Below, in pieces: positions 31,996 to 40,872 of a stretch of DNA of 45,893 bases (position 1 is the first letter of the stretch; the number at the start of each line of letters is the position of its first letter). The notes below the pieces were generated by a model that did not search any database, was not told the DNA's origin, and worked only from the letters and a program-made list of their open reading frames with translations. Origin of the DNA: Xanthobacteraceae bacterium (GTDB lineage: Bacteria > Pseudomonadota > Alphaproteobacteria > Rhizobiales > Xanthobacteraceae); NCBI GenBank assembly GCA_019746135.1, contig JAIESI010000200.1, positions 1 through 45,893 of the forward strand, read 5' to 3'. A program made the position numbers and the translations under genes.

Positions 31996-33460
31996 CACCC
32001 CGCGCGTCGTCGTCGCCGCGATCGAGCAGGCGCAGCGCATCGTCGCCATGAACGACGCGGCGGCGCGGCTGCGGCTTCGTCCCGACATGCCGCTGGCCGA
32101 TGCGCGCGCGATGTATCCCTCGCTGCCGGTGTTCGAGGCCGACTTCGAGGCCGACCGCCGCCTGCTCGAAGCCGTCGCCGACTGGTGCGACCGCTACACG
32201 CCGCTCGTCGGCCTCGACCCGCCGGACGGCCTGTTCCTCGACATCACCGGCTGCGCGCATCTCTACAACGGCGAAGCAACGCTCGCCCGCGATCTGCTGA
32301 CGCGGCTCAAGCAGCAGGGCTTTGCCGCCCGCGTTGCGGTCGCCGACACGCCGGGCTGCGCCTGGGGCGTCGCGCGCTACGGCAAGCAAGGCTTCGTTCC
32401 GCGCGGCGGCAACGAAGCGGCGATGCTGCCGCTGCCGATCGCGGCGCTGCGCACCGATGCCGGCACTGTCGCCGACCTGAAAACCTCGGGCCTTGTGACC
32501 GTGGGCGATCTCGCCGCCCGGCCGCGCGCGCCGTTCGTCGCGCGCTTCGGCGCCGGATTGATCCTGCGCCTCGACCGGGCGCTCGGCCGCGCCGACGAGC
32601 CGATCCGGCCGCGCCTGCCGGTGCCGGCGGCGATGGCCGAGCAGCGCTTTCCCGATCCGATCGCCCGCGAGGAGGATGTGCTCGGCACCATCGAGCAGCT
32701 TGCCGGACGGCTCGCCACGCTGCTGGAGCGGCGCGGCGAGGGCGGCCGGCTGTTCCAGGTTGCGCTGTTCCGCGCCGATGGCCGGGTGCACCGGCTCGAG
32801 CTCGGCACCGGCGCGCCGCTGCGCGATCCGCCACGGGTGCGCAAGCTTTACCAAGAGCGTCTCGCCGTGCTGGCCGACGCCTGCGATCCGGGTTTCGGCT
32901 ACGACATGATCCGGCTCTCGGCGGTGGCGACCGAGCGGGTCGACAGCGTGCAGACCGGGCTGGCCGGCGGCGACCACGCCGACGAGCTCACTCATCTGAT
33001 CGACCGGCTCGGCGCCCGCTTCGGCTTGCGCCGCGTGACGCGGCTCGTGCCGCAGGACACGCATATTCCGGAATATGCGGTGGCGGCGCTGCCGGCGCAT
33101 GCGCCGGCGGCCTTCTTCGCCGCGATAGAAGCGCGGGACGACCTGGCGCAGGATTCGCTCTCACCGGTTCGCCCGCTGCACCTGTTCGAGCATCCCGAAT
33201 CTGTCGAGGCCATCGCCCAGGTGCCCGACGGGCCGCCGGTGCGCTTCAACTGGCGGCGAACCCTGCATCACGTCGTGCGGGTGGAAGGCCCGGAGCGCAT
33301 CGAGATGGAGTGGTGGCGCGACGACCGCGGCAACCGGCTTGCGCGCGATTATTTCCGGGTCGAGAGCCGCACCGGCATGCGCGCCTGGCTTTACCGCGAA
33401 GGGTTCTACAGCGACAAAAATCCTCACCCGCATTGGTACCTGCACGGTTTGTTTGCGTGA
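31904..33460 (+). CDS. imuB: ImuB, Y-family polymerase-like protein
   Basis: The 518-residue protein is a Y-family DNA polymerase homologue that is thought to lack its own polymerase activity and instead link the beta clamp to ImuA and DnaE2. The N-terminus SRRYLSVWLRRLSTDRIERR is the family start; VGLDPPDGLFLDITGCAHLY and VAVADTPGCAWGVARYG follow, and a C-terminal extension of about 150 residues carries the clamp- and partner-interaction region. FLDIT appears where Y-family enzymes have acidic metal ligands, so catalytic residues look incomplete. The ATG at 31904 is set by this N-terminus and overlaps imuA by 92 bases, a long overlap. It ends nine bases before dnaE2. Confidence 0.9.
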   Translation: MSVLSSRRYLSVWLRRLSTDRIERRLAAPDDTPRVVVAAIEQAQRIVAMNDAAARLRLRPDMPLADARAMYPSLPVFEADFEADRRLLEAVADWCDRYTPLVGLDPPDGLFLDITGCAHLYNGEATLARDLLTRLKQQGFAARVAVADTPGCAWGVARYGKQGFVPRGGNEAAMLPLPIAALRTDAGTVADLKTSGLVTVGDLAARPRAPFVARFGAGLILRLDRALGRADEPIRPRLPVPAAMAEQRFPDPIAREEDVLGTIEQLAGRLATLLERRGEGGRLFQVALFRADGRVHRLELGTGAPLRDPPRVRKLYQERLAVLADACDPGFGYDMIRLSAVATERVDSVQTGLAGGDHADELTHLIDRLGARFGLRRVTRLVPQDTHIPEYAVAALPAHAPAAFFAAIEARDDLAQDSLSPVRPLHLFEHPESVEAIAQVPDGPPVRFNWRRTLHHVVRVEGPERIEMEWWRDDRGNRLARDYFRVESRTGMRAWLYREGFYSDKNPHPHWYLHGLFA

Positions 33461-33469
33461 GTTTGCAGC

Positions 33470-36400
33470 ATGTCTGCGTATGCCGAGCTTGCCGTCACCA
33501 CCAATTTTTCGTTTTTGCGCGGCGCTTCCGATCCCGAAGAATTTGTCGCTCAGGCGAGGGCTTTAGGACTTTCCGGCATCGGCATCGCCGATCGCAACAG
33601 CGTGGCGGGCGTCGTTCGGGCTCTGACGCAGATCAGAGCGTTTGCTGAGGAAGAAGCGGAAAAGCGGAAAGCGGCAGCCGGGAAAAATCCTCCGGAAGCA
33701 TTCAAGCCGATCCCCCCGGTCAAGCTGGTCGTCGGTGCGCGGCTGGTTTTTTCGGATGGAACGCCGGACATTCTGGCTTATCCGAAAGACCGCGCGGCCT
33801 GGGGCCGTCTGACGCGATTGCTCTCACTTGGCAAGGAACGAGCCGAGAAGGGCGATTGCCTTATCGGCCTTCCGGATCTTCTGGAGTTCATCGACGGTCT
33901 CAATCTCATCGTCATGCCGCCACCGCGGATTCATGCCGACAGGCTCAACGCGGTTTTGCTCCGGTTGAGAGAGGCGGCGCGAAGGCGGGTCTGGCTCGCG
34001 GCCAGCATGCTTTATCGCGGCGATGACGAGCGCCGTTTATCGCGGTTGGCGGATATCGCCGCGGGCGCGTTCGTGCCGCTCATCGCCGTCAACGATGTGC
34101 TCTATCACGATGCCGCCCGCCGGCCCTTGCAGGATGTCGTGACCTGCATTCGCGAGCATGTGACGCTGGAGGCCGTGGGTCGCCGGCTTGAAGCGAATGC
34201 GGAACGCCATCTGAAATCTCCCGAGGAGATGGGACGACTGTTTCGCGATGCCCCGCGCGCCATCCGGGAGACGCAGCGCTTTCTCGATCGCTGTCGTTTC
34301 TCTCTCGAGGAGCTGCGCGGGACCGAATACGCCGATGAGACCCGGCAAGGTTATGCCACGCCGCAGCAGGCTCTGGTCGCCTTCTGCGAAGCGGGAGTGA
34401 GAAAGCGTTTTCCGGAAGGAATGCGGCCGGATTTACGCGCCACCCTCGACGGCGAATTGCGCCTGGTCGGCAAGCTTGGCTATGCGCCGTTCTTTCTGAC
34501 GGTGCACGAGATCGTCAGGCATGCCCGCGGCCTCACGCCGCCCATTTTATGCCAGGGCCGGGGATCGGCCGCCAATTCGCTGATCTGCTATTGCCTCGGC
34601 ATCACCGACGTTTCGCCGACCAGCGTCAACCTTCTGTTCGAGCGCTTCATCTCGGAAGACCGCGGCGAGCCTCCGGATATCGACGTCGATTTCGAGCACG
34701 AACGGCGCGAAGAGGTCATCCAGCACATCTACGAAAAGTACGGCCGCGAACGCGCGGGCATCGCCGCGACCGTGATCCGCTACCGGGGTCGGAGCGCGAT
34801 CCGCGAGGTCGGGAAGGTCTTCGGCCTGTCTGCCGATGCGATCGCTGCGCTCGCCGGCACCCTTTGGGGCTGGTCCGACAAGGGCGTTTCGGAAAAGGAA
34901 GCGCGCCGGCACGGTCTTGATCCGGCCGATCCGCGGCTCAAGCAGGTGATGGAGCTTGCGAGCCAATTGATCGATACGCCGCGGCATCTTTCCCAGCACG
35001 TCGGCGGCTTCGTCATCACCCGCTCGCGGTTGGACGAGGTCGTGCCGATCGAAAATGCCGCGATGGAGGACCGGACCTTTATCGAATGGGAGAAGAACGA
35101 TCTGGAGGCGATCGGTCTGCTCAAGGTCGACGTGCTGGCGCTCGGCATGCTGACGTGCCTGCGGCGTTCGTTCGATTTTCTCAAGGCGCATTATGACGAG
35201 CCGCGCGATCTTTCCCTGCAGGACGAGGACGAAGCCACTTACCGGATGATCCAGCGCGCCGACACGATCGGCGTGTTCCAGATCGAAAGCCGTGCGCAGA
35301 TGTCGATGTTGCCGCGGCTTCGTCCCGAGAAATTCTACGATCTCGTGATCGAGGTTGCGATCGTCAGGCCCGGCCCGATCCAGGGCAACATGGTGCATCC
35401 CTATCTGCGGCGGCGGCAGGGGATCGATCCGGTGACCTATCCCTCGAAGATCTTGGAGAACATTCTGTCCAAAACCATGGGCGTGCCGCTGTTCCAGGAG
35501 CAGGCGATGCGTATCGCCATCGACGGCGCCGGCTTCGAGCCGGGAAAGGCCGACGAATTGCGGCGCGCCATGGCGACGTTCAAGCGGGTCGGCACGATCG
35601 GGCGATACCGGGACGAATTTTTGCAAGGCATGAAGGACAAGGGGTATCCGGCGGAGTTCTCGGAGAACTGCTGGAAGCAGATCGAGGGCTTCGGCAGCTA
35701 CGGCTTTCCCGAAAGCCACGCCGCAAGCTTCGCCAATCTCGTCTATGCGTCGGCCTGGATCAAATGCCACTACCCCGACGTCTTCGCGGCAGCCTTGCTG
35801 AACAGCCAGCCGATGGGCTTTTACGCGACCTCGCAGCTTGTGCGCGATGCCCAGGAGCACGGCGTTGAAGTGCGGCATGTGGACGTCAACCGTTCGGACT
35901 GGGATTGCACGCTGGAGCAGGATCCTGCAGGCAGGCTGCATCAGCGCCACGCGTCGATGCGTTCAGACATCTGGACGCAACGCGCGCTTCGCCTCGGCTT
36001 TCGCCAGATCAGCGGATTTTCCGAGGAATGGGGCCAGACCATCGAGCAGGCTCGCGGCGCGGGTTTCGACTCGATTCGCGACCTGTGGCTGCGCACGGGC
36101 CTTCCGCCCAAGGCGCTGGAAAAGCTCGCCCAGGCCGACGCGTTCGGCTCGCTCGGCCTCGGCCGGCGCGACGCGCTTTGGGCGGTGAGGGCTTTGCGGC
36201 GTGCCGGCGACAAGGACGACTTGCCGCTGTTTGCCCACGCCGCCATGCGCGAGATCGAGCCCGACATGAACCTGCCGTCCATGCCGCCGGGCCAGCAGGT
36301 GATCGAGGATTACCGGCACCTGCATCTTTCGCTGCATGCCCATCCGGTGTCGTTCTTCCGAGGCGATCTCGATGCGCGGGGCATCGTGCCGCATGAGCGT

Positions 36401-36928
36401 CTGGCGGATGTGGCCAACGGCCGGTGGGTCACCGTTGCGGGTCTTGTTCTGGTCCGTCAGCGCCCCGGCACCGGCAATGCCATTTTCATGACGATCGAGG
36501 ACGAAACCGGCATCGCCAACACCATTCTCTGGCCGCGCACATTCGAGCGCTACCGTCCCGTCATCATGGGATCGCGGCTGATCGGCGTGAGCGGGATCGT
36601 GCAGAACGAGAACGGCGTCATCCACATCGTCGGCGATCATTTCGAGGATCTGACCCCGCTGCTGCTCCGGCTGTCGGAGCAGGCGAGGCACTTCGATCCG
36701 TCGATGCCGGTCGACGAGGCCAAGCGTCCGGTGCAGGGCTCATGGCGTCACCCGCGCCGGACGCTGTCCCCGGTCGACATGGCTCGCGCCGGCAACCCCG
36801 ACCGCTTCCGTCATCCACGCTCGGGCGATTCGTTCGTCCGGCTTTCCAAGAACAAGGCCGCGATGGAGCAGATCTCAGCCGTCGAGCATGCCGCCAAGGT
36901 CATGCCAAAAGGCCGAAACTTCCATTGA
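33470..36928 (+). CDS. dnaE2: Error-prone DNA polymerase DnaE2 (ImuC)
   Basis: This 1152-residue C-family polymerase is the catalytic part of the ImuA-ImuB-DnaE2 mutasome used in SOS mutagenesis. The polymerase aspartates appear in PPDIDVDFEHERREEV near residue 405, with GRGSAANSLICYCLGITDV before it; ESHAASFANLVYASAWIK marks the fingers region, and an OB-fold (WVTVAGLVLVRQRPGTGN) lies near residue 985. The N-terminal PHP domain is degenerate: AELAVTTNFSFLRGAS and GIADRN replace the metal-binding HxH and TDH segments of DnaE1, as in other DnaE2 proteins. The first kilobase is visibly less GC-rich than imuB. The start is the ATG at 33470, nine bases past imuB. Confidence 0.93.
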   Translation: MSAYAELAVTTNFSFLRGASDPEEFVAQARALGLSGIGIADRNSVAGVVRALTQIRAFAEEEAEKRKAAAGKNPPEAFKPIPPVKLVVGARLVFSDGTPDILAYPKDRAAWGRLTRLLSLGKERAEKGDCLIGLPDLLEFIDGLNLIVMPPPRIHADRLNAVLLRLREAARRRVWLAASMLYRGDDERRLSRLADIAAGAFVPLIAVNDVLYHDAARRPLQDVVTCIREHVTLEAVGRRLEANAERHLKSPEEMGRLFRDAPRAIRETQRFLDRCRFSLEELRGTEYADETRQGYATPQQALVAFCEAGVRKRFPEGMRPDLRATLDGELRLVGKLGYAPFFLTVHEIVRHARGLTPPILCQGRGSAANSLICYCLGITDVSPTSVNLLFERFISEDRGEPPDIDVDFEHERREEVIQHIYEKYGRERAGIAATVIRYRGRSAIREVGKVFGLSADAIAALAGTLWGWSDKGVSEKEARRHGLDPADPRLKQVMELASQLIDTPRHLSQHVGGFVITRSRLDEVVPIENAAMEDRTFIEWEKNDLEAIGLLKVDVLALGMLTCLRRSFDFLKAHYDEPRDLSLQDEDEATYRMIQRADTIGVFQIESRAQMSMLPRLRPEKFYDLVIEVAIVRPGPIQGNMVHPYLRRRQGIDPVTYPSKILENILSKTMGVPLFQEQAMRIAIDGAGFEPGKADELRRAMATFKRVGTIGRYRDEFLQGMKDKGYPAEFSENCWKQIEGFGSYGFPESHAASFANLVYASAWIKCHYPDVFAAALLNSQPMGFYATSQLVRDAQEHGVEVRHVDVNRSDWDCTLEQDPAGRLHQRHASMRSDIWTQRALRLGFRQISGFSEEWGQTIEQARGAGFDSIRDLWLRTGLPPKALEKLAQADAFGSLGLGRRDALWAVRALRRAGDKDDLPLFAHAAMREIEPDMNLPSMPPGQQVIEDYRHLHLSLHAHPVSFFRGDLDARGIVPHERLADVANGRWVTVAGLVLVRQRPGTGNAIFMTIEDETGIANTILWPRTFERYRPVIMGSRLIGVSGIVQNENGVIHIVGDHFEDLTPLLLRLSEQARHFDPSMPVDEAKRPVQGSWRHPRRTLSPVDMARAGNPDRFRHPRSGDSFVRLSKNKAAMEQISAVEHAAKVMPKGRNFH

Positions 36929-37221
36929 TGCATGGACGCCAAGGGATTGGCTTCGCGCATTCGCTGCTTGAATCACAATCCGAGAGCTGGCCTGAACGGA
37001 CTTCAATCCGTTGCCATTTACGTCTGCGGTCGCTTTTGGGGCCAAGCGGATATCAATCGGCAAGCCAATTCGGCCGGATCGATCGGAAATGACCCGGAGG
37101 CGACATCTCCGTTGGGCGGCTTAAGACTTTCGCAGCGCAAAAGATATCGTTCGTTCCTTCGCTGAAGCATGATATCCTCCCCTCTATTGCATGCACGCGA
37201 CCTTCGGCAGGAGCGGGTGGC
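36929..37221. other. Non-coding junction after dnaE2
   Basis: About 290 bases between dnaE2 and the first relic gene contain no supported frame, repeat or RNA. It marks the left edge of the accessory block that follows. Confidence 0.5.
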
Positions 37222-37524
37222 ATGGCAATCCACATTCGACGGCGGGGTTTCAGCACGCTGCTGGGCGGCGCGTCTGCGGCGTGGCCGCTGGCGGCATGGG
37301 CGCAGCAGTGCGAGAAGATGCGGCGTATCGGCGCGCTGGCGAACATCCGCCGCCGACGCAGCAGGCCCGCATGCCGGCGTTCGTGCGGGAGTTGGAGCAG
37401 CTGGGCTGGATTGCCGACCGCAACGTCGAAGGCGCCAACTAAGTACGAGCTTGTGATCAACCTCAAAACCGGGCTTCGGGCCGCCCTCGCTGCTCGCCCA
37501 CGCCGACGAGGTGATCGAGTGATG
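37222..37524 (+). pseudogene. Relic of an ABC_sub_bind-family binding protein
   Basis: Three pieces of one ancestral gene are readable in order but in different frames. The first begins MAIHIRRRGFSTLLGGASAA and continues PLAAWAQQCEKMRRIGALAN, the leader and first strand. The second, shifted, is TQQARMPAFVRELEQLGWIA then DRNVEGAN. Directly after a stop come KYELVINLKT and, after another shift, PPSLLAHADEVIE, which is the family C-terminus. About two-thirds of the gene, including the whole ligand-binding core, is deleted. It is the same family as the intact 5986-7068 gene. The product cannot be functional. Confidence 0.85.
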
Positions 37525-37546
37525 TGAACGGAGAGGGAGGTTCCAA

Positions 37547-37738
37547 ATGAAACTTCCCAACCGAAGGCAATTTCTGCATCTGGCCGCGCGCGCTGCCGGT
37601 GTCGCGGATCGCGAAGGGCGCACAGGCCTGCCCGGTGCGCCAGCGCGCATCATCGTCGGTTTTCCCGCTGGTGGTGGCGCCGCCCCTGTCGCCCGCCTGA
37701 TGGGTCAATGCCTGTCGGAGCGAGTCCCTCGCGCAGCA
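37547..37738 (+). pseudogene. Relic of a Bug/TctC-family receptor
   Basis: MKLPNRRQFLHLAARAAG is the leader of a Bug receptor of the Rhizobiales type, and ARIIVGFPAGGGAAPVARLM then GQCLSERV is the first strand and helix of the mature domain. Between them the typical linker (ALPVSRIAKGAQ) is readable only in another frame. After about 60 codons homology ceases and only non-matching sequence leads to the ATPase gene. Truncated and frameshifted, so a relic; the third to be found within this part of the window. Confidence 0.75.
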
Positions 37739-37867
37739 CAGGAGGCAGCTACCGCCACTCGAATCCATTGGCGGCATGACCATGACGAAGCCGGCGCCGG
37801 CCGGCCGACAACGAGGGAATCAAGAACCAAGATCTGCTTCGCCTGAAGACATCGGAAGGAGAAGCTC

Positions 37868-40438
37868 ATGTCTACTTTCACTCTGCAAGGGAGCGCCTCA
37901 TCGCCCGAGGGCAAATTGGGCAAAGCCGAGTCCAAGACGGATTATGAACGTCTGCCCATCCCCGATGCGTTAAAGCAGCTCGACGTCAGCTCAGAGCGCG
38001 GCCTGTCTGAAGCCGAAGCCAAGCAACGGTTGGCGCAATACGGACCCAACGAATTAGAGGAAAAGAAGGTCAGCGCGTTCGAGATGTTCGGTAAGTTCTT
38101 TTGGGGACCGATGCCATGGATGATCGAAGCCGCAGCAATCATGTCGATCATAGTGGGAGACCTTACCGACTTCTTCATTATCATGGTCATGCTCTTGTTC
38201 AACGCAGTGCTTGGCTTCTGGCATGAGCGGCAAGCGGCGAGCGCACTTGACGCCTTGAAGGGCGCCCTGGCTCAAGAGGCCCAGGCGCTGAGAGGCGGGA
38301 AGTGGGAGACCGTTCTCGCCAAGACCCTGATTCCCGGCGACATTGTTCGCGTCCGGCTCGGAAACGTCGTGCCCGCCGATGTCAAGTTGCTCGAAGGCGA
38401 ATATCTCGACGCTGACCAGTCGGCGCTGACGGGAGAATCCCTTCCCGTCTCGAAGGCTCCAGGAGATCTGGCCTATTCCGGCTCGATCGTGAAGAAAGGC
38501 GAAATGACCGGAGTCGTCATTGGCACTGGCGCGAACACCTTCTTCGGCCGGACCGCGAGCCTGGTGCAGTCGGCCGGTTCAAAATCTCATTTCGTCCAGG
38601 CCAACAACGCGATCGGCGACTTCTTGATCGTGCTGGCCGTGGCTCTTGCGGTCGTCATGGTGGCGGTGCAGCTGCACCGCGGCGATGATTTTCTCCGCAT
38701 CGCCGAATTCGCGCTGCTGCTGTTGGTCGCCGCCATTCCCGTGGCTATGCCCGCCGTGCAGTCGATGACAATGGCCATGGGCGCAAAAGCCCTCGCGCTT
38801 GAAAAGGCGATCGTCTCCCGGCTCGACTCCATCGAAGAACTGGCCGGCATCAGCATTCTTTTCTCCGACAAGACGGGCACGCTCACGCAGAACAAATTGA
38901 CGCTCGGCGAGCCTGTCGCTTGGGGCGGCGCGAAAATGGACGACGTCATCCTCGCTGGATCCTTGTCCTCGAAAATAGAGGACAAGAATCCAATCGATAT
39001 GGCCGTTATTGGCGCGTTGCAGGATCCGTCTGTCCTCAATGCCTATCGCCGAATTGCGTACGTGCCGTTCGACCCGGTGTTGAAGCGCACGGAGGCGACA
39101 ATTCAGGATGCGACGGGCAAGCAGTTCAGAGTCAGCAAGGGGATGCCACCCGTCATTTTCAAACTGGCCGGCCTCGCCGGCAGCGATCTCGCGGCGGCAC
39201 AGAAGGTCGTCAGCGATAATGCGGCGAAAGGTTATCGGACGCTGGCCGTCGCCCGGTCGGACGACGGCGGAAGATGGAATATGCTCGGCATTCTGCCGAT
39301 GTTCGACCCGCCGCGTGAGGACTCGAAAGAAACCATTGCGCGTGCGGCCGAATACGGCGTGAAGGTCAAGATGGTCACCGGCGATGACGTGGCGATCGGA
39401 AAGACCATTGCCGCGCAGCTGGGACTCGGCAGCAACATCGTCGCCGCTTCGGACATCTTCACGAGTGATGTCGGCCAGAGCGAAGTGCCGATGGAGATCG
39501 CCAGGCGCGTGGATGTCGCCGAGGGGTACGGCCGGGTGTTTCCCGAGCACAAATGGGCCATCGTAAAGTCGGCGCAGCAGCTCGGCGGCATCGTCGGGAT
39601 GACGGGCGACGGCGTCAATGATGCCCCCGCATTGAAGCAGGCGGATGTGGGTATCGCCGTGTCCGGCGCGACGGAAGCCGCGCGCGCGGCTGCCGGTCTG
39701 ATTCTGACTGCGCCAGGGCTTTCAGTCATCATCCGAGGGATCGAGGAGGCGCGTAAGACCTTCGAACGGATGATGGGCTATGCCTATTATCGCGTGGCGA
39801 TGACCGTCAGCATCATGCTTTTCATCGTGTTGGTGATGGTGATCTTCTCCGCGCAAATCCTGACCCCAGTCATGATCATCCTTCTGGCGTTATTGGACGA
39901 CGTGCCAGTCATGCTCATCGCATTCGACAATGCGAAGATCAGCCCTCGCCCGACGAAATGGGACATGCGCCGCGTGTTGATGGTGAGTTCGATGCTGGCT
40001 CTCATCGGGGTTGTGCAAAGCATCGCTCTCGTGCGCTACCTGCATCACCATGAACATTATGAACTGGAGCCACTGCAGACCGCCATGTTCATGCAGCTGG
40101 TCATTGCCGGCCACTTGCTCCTGTTCTCGACCCGCGCGAGCGGTTTCTTTTTCCAGCCGCCGTTCCCCGAGTGGAAATTCTTTGCCGCCATAGTGGGCAC
40201 GCAAGTTCTGGCCGCGTGCATGGCGGGTTTCGGCTGGTTGGTTACCCCCATTTCCTGGGGCCTCATTGGCTTCATATGGCTCTACAACCTTGTTTGGCTT
40301 TTCGTGATCGACCTTTTGAAGATCGCGATATACCGCCAATTCGATCAACAAGAGACGGGACAAGTGACGTGGGAGACATGGTTCCGCCCACTCGATCCGA
40401 GAGACGGGCGGCTCGGCAAATATCGCACGGGACGATAG
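37868..40438 (+). CDS. Plasma-membrane proton-efflux P-type ATPase (P3A)
   Basis: The 856-residue integral membrane ATPase belongs to the fungal/plant-type H+ pump group, which also occurs in some bacteria. RGLSEAEAKQRLAQYGPNEL is the N-terminal cation-ATPase domain; DQSALTGESLPVSK is the actuator TGES loop. The phosphorylated aspartate is in FSDKTGTLTQNKLTLG near residue 335; GDGVNDAPALKQADVGIAV follows in the P domain. Hydrophobic pairs near residues 75-115 and 250-305 and a C-terminal set near 640-840 fit the ten-helix plan. AIPVAMPAVQ in helix 4 is typical of this group. It would export protons at the cost of ATP. GGAAGGAG lies six bases before the ATG. DUF3302 and HlyD genes follow. Confidence 0.93.
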   Translation: MSTFTLQGSASSPEGKLGKAESKTDYERLPIPDALKQLDVSSERGLSEAEAKQRLAQYGPNELEEKKVSAFEMFGKFFWGPMPWMIEAAAIMSIIVGDLTDFFIIMVMLLFNAVLGFWHERQAASALDALKGALAQEAQALRGGKWETVLAKTLIPGDIVRVRLGNVVPADVKLLEGEYLDADQSALTGESLPVSKAPGDLAYSGSIVKKGEMTGVVIGTGANTFFGRTASLVQSAGSKSHFVQANNAIGDFLIVLAVALAVVMVAVQLHRGDDFLRIAEFALLLLVAAIPVAMPAVQSMTMAMGAKALALEKAIVSRLDSIEELAGISILFSDKTGTLTQNKLTLGEPVAWGGAKMDDVILAGSLSSKIEDKNPIDMAVIGALQDPSVLNAYRRIAYVPFDPVLKRTEATIQDATGKQFRVSKGMPPVIFKLAGLAGSDLAAAQKVVSDNAAKGYRTLAVARSDDGGRWNMLGILPMFDPPREDSKETIARAAEYGVKVKMVTGDDVAIGKTIAAQLGLGSNIVAASDIFTSDVGQSEVPMEIARRVDVAEGYGRVFPEHKWAIVKSAQQLGGIVGMTGDGVNDAPALKQADVGIAVSGATEAARAAAGLILTAPGLSVIIRGIEEARKTFERMMGYAYYRVAMTVSIMLFIVLVMVIFSAQILTPVMIILLALLDDVPVMLIAFDNAKISPRPTKWDMRRVLMVSSMLALIGVVQSIALVRYLHHHEHYELEPLQTAMFMQLVIAGHLLLFSTRASGFFFQPPFPEWKFFAAIVGTQVLAACMAGFGWLVTPISWGLIGFIWLYNLVWLFVIDLLKIAIYRQFDQQETGQVTWETWFRPLDPRDGRLGKYRTGR

Positions 40439-40497
40439 TGCGGTTCTCGCGTTGAGGCGAAAGCTGACAAGGGCGTACCGCTGACGGGAGACATGCC

Positions 40498-40872
40498 ATG
40501 GACTTAGAAGCATTGTTGGGATTTCGGTTGGACTTCTGGGACTACCTAACGTTCGCGGCGCTTTTCATCATCACCGCCACCGGTCTCTCCGCTGTCGTAT
40601 TCATTCTGGGCCTTCCGGGCCGCATCGCCATCGCCCGCAGGCACCCGGAAGCTGACGCCGTTAACATGATGGGCTGGGTGGGCTTTTTGGCCGTCGTGCC
40701 TTGGATTCAGGCGCTGTTCTGGGCCTTCAGGCCGACGCAGGTGGTCGACATACGCTACATGTCCGGCGAAAGGCAGCGCGAAACCGACGCAATGATTGCG
40801 AAGCTGACCGGCAAGGCGGCGACGCCTGCTGCGCCGTCGGAGGAGAAACCCAGCACACGCTCGACGCCATGA
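40498..40872 (+). CDS. DUF3302 inner-membrane protein, YiaW-like
   Basis: The 124-residue protein has two transmembrane helices (around residues 15-38 and 58-76) with DFWDYLTFAALFIITATG and HPEADAVNMMGWVGFLAVVP between and within them, the hallmark of DUF3302/YiaW proteins. The C-terminal third is polar and rich in Ala, Pro and Lys. In E. coli yiaW is next to yiaV (an HlyD-type protein), the same pairing seen here, so it probably works with the following gene in a membrane complex of unknown task. Its TGA overlaps the ATG of the next gene (ATGA), which implies coupled translation. Confidence 0.88.
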   Translation: MDLEALLGFRLDFWDYLTFAALFIITATGLSAVVFILGLPGRIAIARRHPEADAVNMMGWVGFLAVVPWIQALFWAFRPTQVVDIRYMSGERQRETDAMIAKLTGKAATPAAPSEEKPSTRSTP

